Below, one piece after another: positions 24,400-35,899 of a DNA stretch of 64,000 bases (the first letter of the stretch is position 1; each line of letters begins with the position of its first letter). Position numbers and translations under genes: made by a program. This stretch comes from Acridotheres tristis (lineage: Eukaryota > Chordata > Aves > Passeriformes > Sturnidae): positions 10,294,841 through 10,358,840 of the forward strand of contig CM072894.1 of NCBI GenBank assembly GCA_037013685.1, given 5' to 3'. The notes beneath the pieces were generated by a model. It did no database searches and was not told where the DNA came from. It was given only the letters and a program-made list of their open reading frames with translations.

Positions 24400-25060
24400 A
24401 ACTTCAGTTGTATAAAAAGAACTTTTTAAATGATGATTCGTGTTTCATAAGCATTGCACTATTTTTAGCAATATGAGAAAGTAAAGCATGCCTCCTTTTA
24501 AATCTGGCTTTTACTGCACCCTGTAATTTATGGTGATATAATAAGTAATTTGAAAATAAAGATTTAAGACAACATTTTAGCATTAGTGTTTTTAAGACAA
24601 AACAAACATTCAAAATAAAACCTAAACCACAGCAATGAAATCTATCATTAAATGCCTACTTTCTGCTAAATTTGTAGCTATGGCAGCCTAAATCTCAAAC
24701 ATTTGTTGTGACCTCTTGCAAACTAAAAATAATCATATTATTCATTGTGGTTCAAGACCAATATAGGGTATTATTTCATCCTGGCCATAAATATTCATGG
24801 AATTATATAGTGTATCTTTAAAAATTGTATTAATTACTCTCTGTTGAGTCCAAGTGACTGCTGGTTTTCAGAAAGAAATGTATATCACCTCACTGCATTT
24901 GCTTTATTTGAGAAGACTAGCACTTTTTAGGCTCATTTATGCATAATACATCAGATGTGACCTGTTTAATCAATGCCAAAGTTCTTCTGAATTAGTATAT
25001 CTGTGCAAGTTTCAAACACAAAGGCTTTTGACTGTTCATGGAAAAATTCAGACACACTTT
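24400..25060. other. AT-rich block resembling a conserved non-coding element
   Basis: A run of more than 600 bp has almost no CpG and no recognisable repeat. It contains many homeodomain-type and POU-type words, including TTAATTAC (about 24829), ATTTATGCATAAT (about 24935) and TTTAATCAAT (about 24964). All frames are closed by stops at short intervals. This suits a developmental enhancer, but that is inference from texture alone. Confidence 0.25.
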
Positions 25061-28000
25061 TTCTCTTGTTCACTGTGTAAAAGCTGCTACTGTACTGTGG
25101 TGCCAAAACTCAAAGTTAGACTGCAGTGAATAATACATGCCAAGCAGTTCAACCCAGTCCATTACATCTCTCAGACAGCATTTATGTCCCACCACACAGA
25201 ACCTCACATATCCTCATTTATCACATAGTTGTTTTTCTGAGATAAGGAGAGTCCCCTCTGCATGGGAACCAGCCCTAGGTATGGACACAGGCACATGGCA
25301 GTTCTCCCTACCAACACACTTGACAAAACCCACTTCTCTGTCTCCGTTTCTATTTTCACCCAGCTTTAATGTCACTTAGGAATTGCATGACTTGGTCATT
25401 AAGAGAAGTGTTCTCTTACCTTGACTTAAAGGAAATAAAATGTCATATTGAAAAGTTTTCCAGAAACCACTAGATAAGGTCTCCAACTTGCTATGCATTT
25501 TCAAGGCCAAGCACCACAGACTGGTTGAACACCAGAGACCTTCTTCAAGCAAAAAAGGGAATTTGTAGGTTGTGAAGTTTATCAATTGTTTTTCTCCTGT
25601 GATTTCTGAAAAAGGTAACATTTAGAGAAGAAGAAATAGAAGGGATTTTGCCTTAAAATCTCCATATCTTTTGAGCTTCAAACTCAAATACCTAAATATT
25701 GCTCCTTTCATTCTTCAAATGCATCATGGACCTGTACTATGAACCATCCAAGTGCAGTACAAATCACGTCTGTAGCCATGCGTGAGCTACAACTTTAATT
25801 TGCATGCACATCTCATGGGGAGAAGAAGGTTTTTTCCTGTTAGAAAAACAAACTACTTGATTGTGAGAAGCAAGAGATAAGTGATCATGTACCTTAGACA
25901 GCAGCTAGAGTCTGATCTACCAACCAGATCCAAAACCAGCAAGCAAACTCAAATTTTAGAAGAGGCATACGAAACAGAAATGGCTATCTAAGCATTGATA
26001 CAACCAAATTTTCCACAAGCAGAAGATCACTTTAGGCTCAAAATTAATATTTAGCCATTGAAATTCTTCTCTGAATTCGAGAACTTTCCAGGGCCCTTGT
26101 CAAACCCAGTCTGACAGGCCAGAGCACTTAGACCTAGAAAACTGGATTCAGACTTTTCTGGCTTAAGATCCTCAGTCCGCCTCTTGAGCAGCACATGTGA
26201 GCTCTACAGCAGAAAAGGCAAAGATTGACATTCTCTCTGGGTTTACACCCATACCAGCCTGCTGACTTCTGTGTGGCTTGGCAGGTGCAAACAAGAAGAG
26301 AGTTTATCTCTTGCTTTTTATTTCTTGAGTTCCCAAAGCTTTTTGTTGCTTTAGACCAAGAAAAAGATGCACATTTAAAGAAAGAAAAAAACATTAATAA
26401 TTTTTGTTCTTTTCAATCGTTATATAAATGATTTATGTAAATCATAAGCTGAAACTTCAAAATTGATAGAATTGAAGATCTATAACTTTAGCTTTTTGTG
26501 TCATACAAAATAAAATTCCTACCAACTTGTAATGTTTTGTTCGATTCTTAAACATGTTTTTGACTTCAATATCACTGGCACTGAGTCTGGGTAATCTTTT
26601 CCTGGTAACAATTTTTCCATAACATAAATATGAATTTATGAGAATTGTGTGAGAATGGTATAAAAGGAGCAGTAGAAAAGACAGAGATAGAAAATCCATG
26701 TTAAGGTAAATTCATTCTCAAGAGCCAACGAGAGCTTCAAGTTTGTTCCCACTGACGCCAGGCTTGTGTTCTCTGTGGAAGAGCTGGATTCAGGGACGAG
26801 TAGATGCAAAAAATAATGCTACACACAGCCTGGCATGACTTACAGAGGTGACAGTGCTGGACATTGCCAGCCTGAACAAGCAGCCTCAATGGAGAGAGGG
26901 GCAGGAGCAGCAGCATTCCTCGCTGAGGTAGCTGCACAGAAGTTCACAGGTACCAGGCTGAAGTTAATGCAGTGGCAGGGAACCTGTCTTCCTCTTTTCC
27001 AGGTGTGTTAGCATTTACACATAAATGCTTAAGGTTTGGGAGGAAATAGTCAAGAACGCTCTGTTCCTGCTAGGCCTTTCCCATCCCTCTTCTTGAAATC
27101 TGTGGAACTCTTCATATTTATAGATGTTTTTTTCTTTAACTAAATAAAGCCTTTGGGGGAAAAAAAAAAAGCTTTTACAGAAAATGGTAATGAACTTCAC
27201 CAAAATGTGGGTTTCATGGGGAAAATAAATGTTTCCTTTCATAAATCAAAAATCCTATTTAAGCTGTCATTGTAGTAGCACTTGTTAAACTGGGAGAAGA
27301 TACAGAAAATTTTCAAACATATTGATATCATTTAAAAACAAACAGGGTGAACAGAAAGGGAACCAATTCACTTTTAACTTTCATTAAAAAAAACCCAACT
27401 TCAAAAACACTGTAGATGTTCATGAAAATAGATTTTCATTTACTATCAGCTCTAGAGGCTAAAACCATATACTTATTCCTTTTGAGTCTCACATAATCTA
27501 CTAATCCATATTAAAAAAAAAAAAAAATGGCAAAATGCATTCGTAAACACAAGTGCCAATATGTACGTGTCTGAAAAAAGGTAGTCATTTAAGACTCTTA
27601 AGTATTCCCCAAAGAATGTTATTAAAAACTGTTGCAAGACAAATAATACTAGTAAACATCTTTATGATGAAATAATTGTGTGAAAGGCATGATCACATAA
27701 GAACATGGACCTACAGCCAAGGACAATTGCTTTACTATGCTTAAATAATTTATGAAACATGAGGTGTCAGTTTTATGTGGTTTAGCTAAGACTGGTGTGG
27801 ATTTTTTAAAAAAATTATTCTTACAAGGCTAATGGATTTGATATATTTTGCCTCAGACTCCATTCCATAGCATATATTTTATAGAGAGGATGTGTGATGT
27901 CTTCAAGGCTGCTCGCTTTCCCCATGAATTGATGGATCAACAAACATCTCCATGTTGTGTAAGATACTGTTTTCTGGTTGAATTTAAGAAAATATTATTT

Positions 28001-28205
28001 GCTCAGAGCATGGTGAAGTTATGGGAGGAGGAGGAGTTACACTAGCCAAGGAATCCTTTTGTGACAATTCAAGAAAATAGACAATCATCAAACCAAAGTC
28101 TTGCCAGGCATGGAAGTTCACAGGTCATTGGTTCAGAGCCTACAGTGCACTTCAGGTCATCTCCTACACAGAATACGATGCAGAACAGGAGCATGCTCAA
28201 AACAC
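25061..28205. other. Non-coding stretch with A-runs
   Basis: No gene is recognised. Homopolymers are (A)11 at 27160-27170 and (A)15 at 27513-27527; an A-run followed by CCCAAC lies at 27386-27399. A strong acceptor-like string ends at about 27001 but is followed by an early stop and no donor. A 27-bp acceptor/donor-bounded block at about 26254-26280 is too short to judge. Confidence 0.5.
27513..27527. repeat. (A)15 homopolymer
   Basis: Fifteen uninterrupted adenines. No retroposed sequence could be recognised upstream and no target-site duplication was found, so this is treated as a simple repeat rather than a retroposon tail. Confidence 0.8.
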
Positions 28206-28207
28206 AG

Positions 28208-28300
28208 AGTAGTTTGAAGGCTAGAAGAGACCTTTTCTACTTTTTTGGATCAAGCTCAGCCTAGGAACATAAGCCCTTGAACTAGTATTGTTTAATGGCT
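28208..28300 (+). mobile_element. Possible CR1/L3 LINE 3'-tail relic
   Basis: The words TTTGAAGGCTAGAAGAGACC (28212-28231), then GATCAAGCTCAGCC, then AGGAACATAAGCCCTTGAAC occur in the same order as the conserved 3' end of old amniote CR1/L3 elements, which carries AGGCCAGAAGGGACC, then GATCATCTAGTCTGACC, then an ACAGGCC/GAACTTC segment. The copy is short and heavily eroded, and no terminal ATTCTATGA-type repeat remains. Confidence 0.35.
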
Positions 28301-29929
28301 GAAACATGCCGTACTTGCCTTGGATGAGTCGGGAGACCCAAAGACAGGCCTTGTAATTTCTGCAAAATTCCTCATGCTGTGCTATTCTCAAGCCTCAGGG
28401 CTCTCTACTATAATTATGAAAGCTGAGCCACACACTCTACCAGGCTGCCAACCCTTCCACTGCCATGGCACAGATACTGGAAACCCTTGTGGTACCTGGT
28501 TCTGCTCTGAACTGTAAAGTAGGGCTGACTCCCTGTAAACCCAGGAGCAAGCAGGTGAGAGAACAATGTCTAGAAGATTCACTGTCAAGCATCCATCCAG
28601 ACCTGATCTCTACATTCCCAAGCAGATCAGCACAGCTGACTTGCTTCCCCAAATGTATTTGGTATCTGCCAGGCGTGTGCATTGCCTGTGACTGTGCACG
28701 TCATTCACTCTGCAGCTGCCAATCCCACGGGGTACAGATCATGGCAACCACACAGAGAGGCTCAGGAGCCCATTTCCCAACCCAGCCTCACCTCTGAAGG
28801 AGGCCTCTTTCACGACCTAGCCACTCACTTCTCCTCTGGCATACATCACTCCTCCTCTCTTCCAGTGGCCTCTGGCTGCACTTGCTCCCCTACAACAGCC
28901 AAGGGACTGCATTGACTTGAATTAGACATGCAGGTAAATTCCTGCAGCAGACTCAGCAGACTCACCCAGCTAAATTTGCTGCAAGCTTCTCAGATCTCCC
29001 TATTTCAGCAGTGCCCTATTTCAGTTTTCAGCTGCTGGCTCAAAGGGAGCAGCAGAAGAAAGTGCAGGTCGTGTGATCTCATGTGAGAGGGCTGCAGAAA
29101 ACATAAGCCTAAGTGAGCAGTAACCGGCACAGATTGCCTGCAAAGGGGACTGTGCCATGGCAGCAAGCTGCCCAGCAATCAGACTCCTCTCTATGGGGAA
29201 GCAATCTTTTCTGGGGGAAGAGAAATACACAGACTTGCAAGCCTGGCCATGCCCAAAGAAAAGCAGAGTCCTGCTAGCCCTAAGAAGCACTCCCTGCAAA
29301 CTGTGGGGCACCTCCTACTTCTGCACCAGCAAAGCTCCATGTGGATATCAGAGCCAGTAAAAGTACTCCATCCTCGGATAGTCTTCTAAAACTGTAAATC
29401 ACTTTTCTCTCTCAAAGTCATTTCAGAGCTATTGTGTAATACAGAGGGAGAAAAAAACCTCCTTTTCTTTTCCTAAAAAGAAGGCTTTCGCACCACCTAC
29501 AACCCAGGATTAAACTTCAGAGGCAGTTACACAAAGAAAAGGATTTCTGTAAAGAAATCAATCAATCATTCGTCAAGTGTGGGTTCAGCACCTCTGAAAA
29601 CCAGGCCGTTTCTCAGGTACATGAAGATATGAGATCTTTATTTAAACCACCCTCAAACTGTTTCACTCAAATCTCAGAAAACTGTGACCTAAATGCCTTT
29701 AAAGAGCTTAGATTTCAATACTAGCCTCTTTGGGGCTGAAACCACCGCTCTTCAGTATCTCCAGCTCACCTTTCCTTTCAAATTCCATGTGAAACAGGGA
29801 AAACCACTGCCCACAGACAAGCCAGACAGCTCTCACAGCATCAACTGCATCAGGGTCTACAGGCCTTAGTGTTACATATAGTCATCTGACAGGTTTGATA
29901 TTAGAAGCTTTCAGAAATCTAAATACTCA
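28301..29929. other. Non-coding stretch, nothing recognised
   Basis: Overlapping open frames on both strands between 28388 and 28915 reflect locally stop-poor sequence; none carries a recognised motif. An (AATC)3 run lies near 29558. Confidence 0.5.
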
Positions 29930-31140
29930 GAAAATGGGCGTTTGACATATTGCCCCTCTGTCCTTCACTTGTGTTAACCTTCTCCTTTTTTACACACGGT
30001 AAAGCCCATTGTTATAATTAACTGTCTGTAACAAAGTGCTCCAAAGTAAAACTGGTATTTTTAAACTTTTAGGACATTTCGTTGTTTTATAGGCATGGTC
30101 AGAGCTCCTGAACAGTCAGACTCTGCTTTTATCAATATTTTGTTATTTTTTTATTGTATGTACACGAGTAGGTGGGACTGATCAATCGACACCTGCAGTA
30201 CATTGTGAGTAACTGAAGATAACATCACCTTACCTGAATGACTTTAGTTCTTTGCAATAAAGATATTGAAACTCTTAAACACTTAATGGTACACTGAGGC
30301 AAACAGTCCATGGAAATAATTTTATGGTTTAGACCAAAGGATCAAATCGAAGCATTTCACCAATTTCAATACATGTTATTTAGAAGTCTCTGTCACACCA
30401 GATGGTTTCAAAGAAGGGAGAGGGCTATAAACCAAGAGCTGAAACTAGTGCTATTGGAGGCATTTCTGAAGTGCAGCTCCAGCTCCCACTTGAGGCAGGG
30501 TCAGGCCAGGCTTGAGCAGGGAAGCAGGAGCAAGCTCCCATGAGCATGGGGACAGTGCTCCATGGTGCCCTCCCAGCGGGCTGCCCTCATTCACCTTAGG
30601 GTGAGAAGGAATGGGCAGTCGGCTGCAAAAGCAGCTCTGGAAAACACCTGCAAGTCCCCTCCCAGTGGAAGCACAGCTCCTTCAGGTGGCTTTTCACCTC
30701 ACTGCTCTCCCAGCAGCAGCCAACCCGTGTATGTGAATGGTGTCTCAAACCAGACACATGTGGAAAGCCACAGCAGCACTGCCCTGCCCGGAGCCTGTTG
30801 CTTGACTGGGGCTGCATCCAGGAGAGATGGCCTTTCAGCAGGTGCATGAGCTGCCCAACATCAGACAGGTCTGAGCAGATGGTGATGTGCTCTGCTTCAT
30901 CTCTGTGCAGAAAAAACATTTTTATTATCAGGCATGGAGTGTTTAGAGTCTTAATATCTGCTGCTCTTTGCTCGGGGCTGCTGACAGAAGTATCACTGGA
31001 GGGTTGTGATTTACCACCTTTGTATTTATTTACATTTGTAAATGAAAGAAAAGTGGCAATTTGCCAGATTTGAAAATGCTTAATCAGATCTGATGGGCAG
31101 ATTAATTAGTGCAGGTCACAGCACTAGTTGTCTTCCAAAA
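29930..31140. other. AT-rich conserved-looking blocks around a GC-richer centre
   Basis: 29930-30300 and 31060-31130 are AT-rich, repeat-free and rich in TAATTA, AATCAGATC and ATCAATC-type words, as in developmental enhancers. A minus-strand CAG/GTAAGG donor-like site sits at about 30230-30238, without a good acceptor. 30480-30830 is GC-richer, with overlapping open frames on both strands and no recognised motif. Confidence 0.3.
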
Positions 31141-31147
31141 ACATTAC

Positions 31148-31163
31148 TTTTTTTTTTTTTTTT
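31148..31163. repeat. (T)16 homopolymer
   Basis: Sixteen uninterrupted thymines. In minus orientation this could be an old retroposon poly(A) tail, but no element body is recognisable beside it. Confidence 0.8.
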
Positions 31164-31482
31164 GTCAAGGTAAAGCAGGAGGAGGTCAATGCCATCAGCA
31201 TGTTTTACATTGTGCTAGTTTAAGTCTTTGTGGGTTTATTTCATTTCCTCTGAGTAAATGAACTTTGCTTCTATTTCTACCATGACAGTAGACTCCAAAT
31301 AAAATAGTGCAGGCACACACGAAGACAAAAATCTTTATCTCTCCCTTCCATCCATACTGCTCATAATAATCCTCTTTTCCCTTCCCCTCCTCCCTGCACC
31401 GTGGTTACTGCCCCTCCAGTATGGTCCTCGTGGTATCTTTCCATCTTTGAAAAAAGGTGGTTTGGACTATGGAGTATTTTCA

Positions 31483-31530
31483 TTATATACACACACACAC
31501 ATTTATACAGACATTTATATATATATAAAT
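31483..31530. repeat. Compound microsatellite (TA/AC then TA/TAAA)
   Basis: An (AC)6 run at 31489-31500, preceded by TATA, is followed after a short spacer by a (TA)n run at about 31517-31527. Length polymorphism is likely. Confidence 0.8.
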
Positions 31531-34500
31531 AAATCTGTAAGTACAGGGAGATGGAGGCAGACACTGTATTTAGCTAAATGTTATAGCAGACTGAGCAATT
31601 ATAAACTCAGTTGGATTATTCTTAATTTTCACCACCCTGACCGAAATTTGAATGCGGCCAATTATGTACAGACTGACAAACCAGAGAACATAGAGATTAA
31701 TTTTTTATGGCTACAGAACCATTTGCACTCCATAACCTTGGGAGTGACACACTGCTGATAATCAGGGACACGCGTTGTTGTCATGCCACCATGGTAAACG
31801 TGAAAGGACCTTTTACATCTGTCATGCCACAGAAGGCAGGAGTGGCATATGGAGAGCCAAACCTCCCCAGGACACCACTGGGACCACATTACTTTTTGAA
31901 CAAATGAGGAAAAAAGTATTTGCCCCTTTTTTCCTTTAGAAAAAGGAGTTAATTGGGACTTCAGAAAGCAAATGAGGGCACAACTAGTACGCAGATCATA
32001 CACAGTCACAGCACCAGGGCTCTGGCACCTGCCCCATGGAATGTCCTCACCACTTACCCCTGGCATTGCAGAGGACAGGACTTGATCCTTGTCATCTCCC
32101 TAACACAGAGCACTGCCATAAACAAAACATTCCTTTACAACTTCTGGGAACTATTAGCAGACATAAGGCCCAAGACACCGCCACACAACCAACCAACAAA
32201 GATACTGTGAGGTGAGTGAATCCAGCAGTTTGCTATGAATATTTTCTAACTTTATCCATTCAGTTTTTTAAAACTAGGCTTATTATCCTTTTCTCTGGCA
32301 CTCAGATTTATCACAGCATTAAGGGGAGAGGGAAACAGTCTCTAGCATTGTCCAGTATCCAGATACATGTGTCCGCACAGGATTTTGCAGGTAGCTGTGA
32401 CCTGCACCCTCCACCCATTGCCCTGCAGTGAATAGCCTGGCAAGAGGCACCTGACTGCCCTGAGCAGAAAGGTTAGCTTACAAGAAGGAAAAACATTTGG
32501 GTATGGCCCAAAGCAATAGAGTTAAGCTCTTCAGGAAGTATATAAATGGATTGATTTTTTTTTTTCCTTCCTTTTTTTTTCTTTTATGTATCCTCACTCT
32601 GACACACACGTCCTGAGAAAAATGAAAAATCCCTTCCACAAAAAGAAAGACCACAGCTCTAGAGCCAAACCCCTATTCAATAAAACAAGCAGAGAATGTG
32701 TTTTTACATTTCCCTATTTACTCTGACTCATTTTATTAAGTAAGTTGAAGATGATAATTTTTATGCCCATTTATAACCACATTTCCAATGTACGTGGCAC
32801 CCTGTAAATCCTACCAGTGCTGCACTCCACCCAGGGCTGTGCTCCAGCTTCCCATACATTCTGTGATAACATTAATGAGCCTCAGTACTGCCGCTGCAGG
32901 TCAGGCTATGCCAATGTTTCCACTCAAACCCTCTTCTGGATGGGTGTCCCAGAGCATGGATTTGAATTTAGCTGGGCTTAGCTTCACACAGTGGGACAAA
33001 TTCACTTCCCTCCATATTATTAAAGGAAACAAACTCCTACAAAAACACATTGCCTGACTTTGATTAAGTGAAGATGAAGGAGTTGAGAGGAAGAAGCTCT
33101 AGCGCCTTTTGTTTGAACATATATTTGTCTTTAATTATCTCCAAGTATCCCACTGCAGTGGGACAGGTGGTTACAAGATGCTAACTTTTCTCCAGCAACA
33201 TCCCTCATACATGCTCAGTTTCCCACTGCTTAAGCGGATGGAACAGTTTATTCCAGGGCCACCTCTCCTTTTTGCAACTGTAATTTATAACCACAAAACC
33301 TGCACCTGTAATTTTAAACCCACGTTTGAACTGTGGGCAAAAGTCAACTAACCCCTGTCATTGCCTTTGTGCGCAGCCAAGTCACAGAATAGGCAGCCAC
33401 ATCCTCTCAACAGAGGGAAAAATATTGCAGTTACAGCTGGCAAGATGTGCCCTGCCCCATACAAAGGAAAGCAAGTTCTCAGCTATTTTCAGTGACAGTG
33501 AAGCTTCTTAGTTCTCTGGTTAGGAGGGAAACCTTCCAAGAAGGGATGTAAGGACAGACTGCTGGCTCAAGCTGCTGGAATGCTCCAACAATAGTGAGGA
33601 GAGATTTAAGATGCTGCCTTTAATCAAAAGGGAGTGTTTAGGCTGCAGCTTAATGGTGACAATGTGAATGTCAACATTGTTAACAGTTTCACTGCTGATC
33701 TGATTAGCAAGAAAACCCAGTTAGTCCAGGGCTGTGTGCAATTTGAGTAGTTTCCCACCCCTTCACACCCACTCCATCACTTGAATCTAACTTAAAAGAA
33801 CTGTTAACTTTTATATAAGCCAGATATTTCATAGGCTCATTCCTTCCCAGCAGCAGCTGTTATGTATTTATTTTCAAATAATAAAAAAAAATAGCTTAAG
33901 CAGTCACATCCATATTAAGTTTCTCTGGGCAGGGCCCATCTTTATGTTCTGAGCTTGTACAGGATCTAATTCAATCTGGAAAATAATAATAATAAGTAAC
34001 AACCGTGTAAAATATTGCTGTAGCATGAACTGACACAATGGTCTAGTTCAGAGGAGCCTAAATACATTTCCAGTCCCAAACACTGGATTCTTACCACTGC
34101 ATGAGAACACCCCATAGCTCCTTGTCACTATAACAGATCTGACTCCACAAGGCATACTCTTATGTGAAATTTTATTTGAAGAATGAATAATTCCATTCCT
34201 GGCACAATACTACCAGAGCAGGCTTCAGTCTACCAGAGGATGCTCTTTAGCTTTTCTAGGCCAAGCTGCCCATTATGAGATTCATCTTCCACTAACACAT
34301 ACCTGCATTTATATATAGCAACTCTCTAAATCAGCTATTGGGGTTATATTGCTGTGTTATCCAGTACAAACCTTGCACCTCAAAGATATCACTGTTCCAG
34401 AGTTTTAAAAGATGGGCCTCCGTTTCTCTCACAGCTGCAGGTTGCAGATATGATGGTCCCAGGTAGTTATGCACAAGGAGCAAATCCCCATTCTACATCA

Positions 34501-35899
34501 CTGGCATCCCAAGAGCTCAGTGTACCCACAGAACTGGTACTGTACCAAACTCCGCTGTCAGGATAAGCTGGGCTTGCACTTGAGTAATAAATAATTTTTT
34601 GTGGCCCATATAAAATCTAACTAGCATTTTTATTTTGACCATTCTGAAATAAGGCGAGAACAGCCCTTCTGACTGACATTTTGCATAGGACAAACCATTT
34701 TTCTGCTTCAGGGTCCATGGTTTTGGTTTGCATTGTTCTATGATAGCAATTCCCACTGACTTCAGTGCAAATCATGCATGAAAACAGAATAATTAATCCC
34801 CAGAGGCAGTATTTTAAAAACTACATTTTATTTTGGAGACAATTCCTTGGTACAAGAAAATCACTGATGTCTGATCAACAAGTGCCTTAAATGCTTCAAG
34901 ACATTGCACATACATACATATGTATGATAAATAAATTGAAAATGGAGAATGAAAGTACATGTTAGTACATATAAAAACCTTACAGGGATGTTACAAACTT
35001 CACTCCAGGAAGTATAGTGGAGATTGGCAAATACAGCCACCTATTCTCTATATAGCTATTGCAAGGGGCTCTCCAACATCTCCACCTGATGCTGATCACA
35101 AACTACTCTGCAACAAATGTAAAATCACATAGCAAAAGGACTAAATCTCCTAACTATAAAAAGTCCTAAGACAGAAAAAAAGAGTTGAAGAAGCTCTCTA
35201 TGCAGGTACTGGATAAACTCTGCTCTATAGAGAGCAAAAAAAATGAAAATCTGACTTAGGTGAAAAACCCTGCCCTGGACCCAAACCAGCAATCGTTTTA
35301 GTTCTCTGAGCACTAACTGAACACAGGAGATACTGCTTGCAGGAGTACACAGAATCAGCAACTGAAGAGTTAAAATGGCAAATGAAGGGAAACCAGGTCT
35401 CCAAAAACTCTGGGCACATCCTGCTCCAACTCAGAACTGTAAAGCAGTACAGTCCTCATGCCAGGCAACAACTACATGATTAGTAATCGTGATCTCTCAG
35501 TCAATGAATATTGATTTTAAAGATTTATTAGCTTGATGTTCATTGGAGCTTTATTGCTTGATCCCATTGTGTCCTTAATTTTTTTTTGCCCTGAAGCAAC
35601 CAGGCAAACCAATGATTTGTTACATTTACATGCTCCTGTGTCTCAAAAAATGTTTCTGAATTCTACACAGAAAAGATGGCAAGATTTTAAGCAGGGGAAG
35701 GGAAAGCCCCAAAGGAAGACAACCACAATACCTTCTCAACCACAAATCTAAGGGTAACCTTACAGCTGTAGGACTCTCACATGCAGTCTTCCATATACAG
35801 CTAATCTCCAAAGAAGTTTTCTGAAAACATTAGCAACTGGACAGACTTCTCCTAATAACTGTCTCAGAACTGAGAGCTTCATTCCAGACCCAAATGAGT
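31531..35899. other. Non-coding stretch, no gene recognised
   Basis: A T-rich tract lies at about 32547-32584. A 14-bp perfect palindrome with centre CATATG lies at 34913-34926. On the minus strand an AATAAA at about 34830 could serve polyadenylation, but no upstream exon is evident. A GTGAGT donor at 32212 has only a weak upstream acceptor. An eroded CCCACTGACTTCAGTG word at about 34752-34767 resembles the centre of an old amniote repeat. Confidence 0.45.

Noticed and set aside
26985..27001. Very strong acceptor (CTTCCTCTTTTCCAG)
   Set aside because: An early stop in the first frame and no usable donor after it; shows that isolated strong acceptors occur by chance here.
27513..27527. (A)15 as the tail of a processed pseudogene
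   Set aside because: No gene-like sequence or target-site duplication could be identified next to it.
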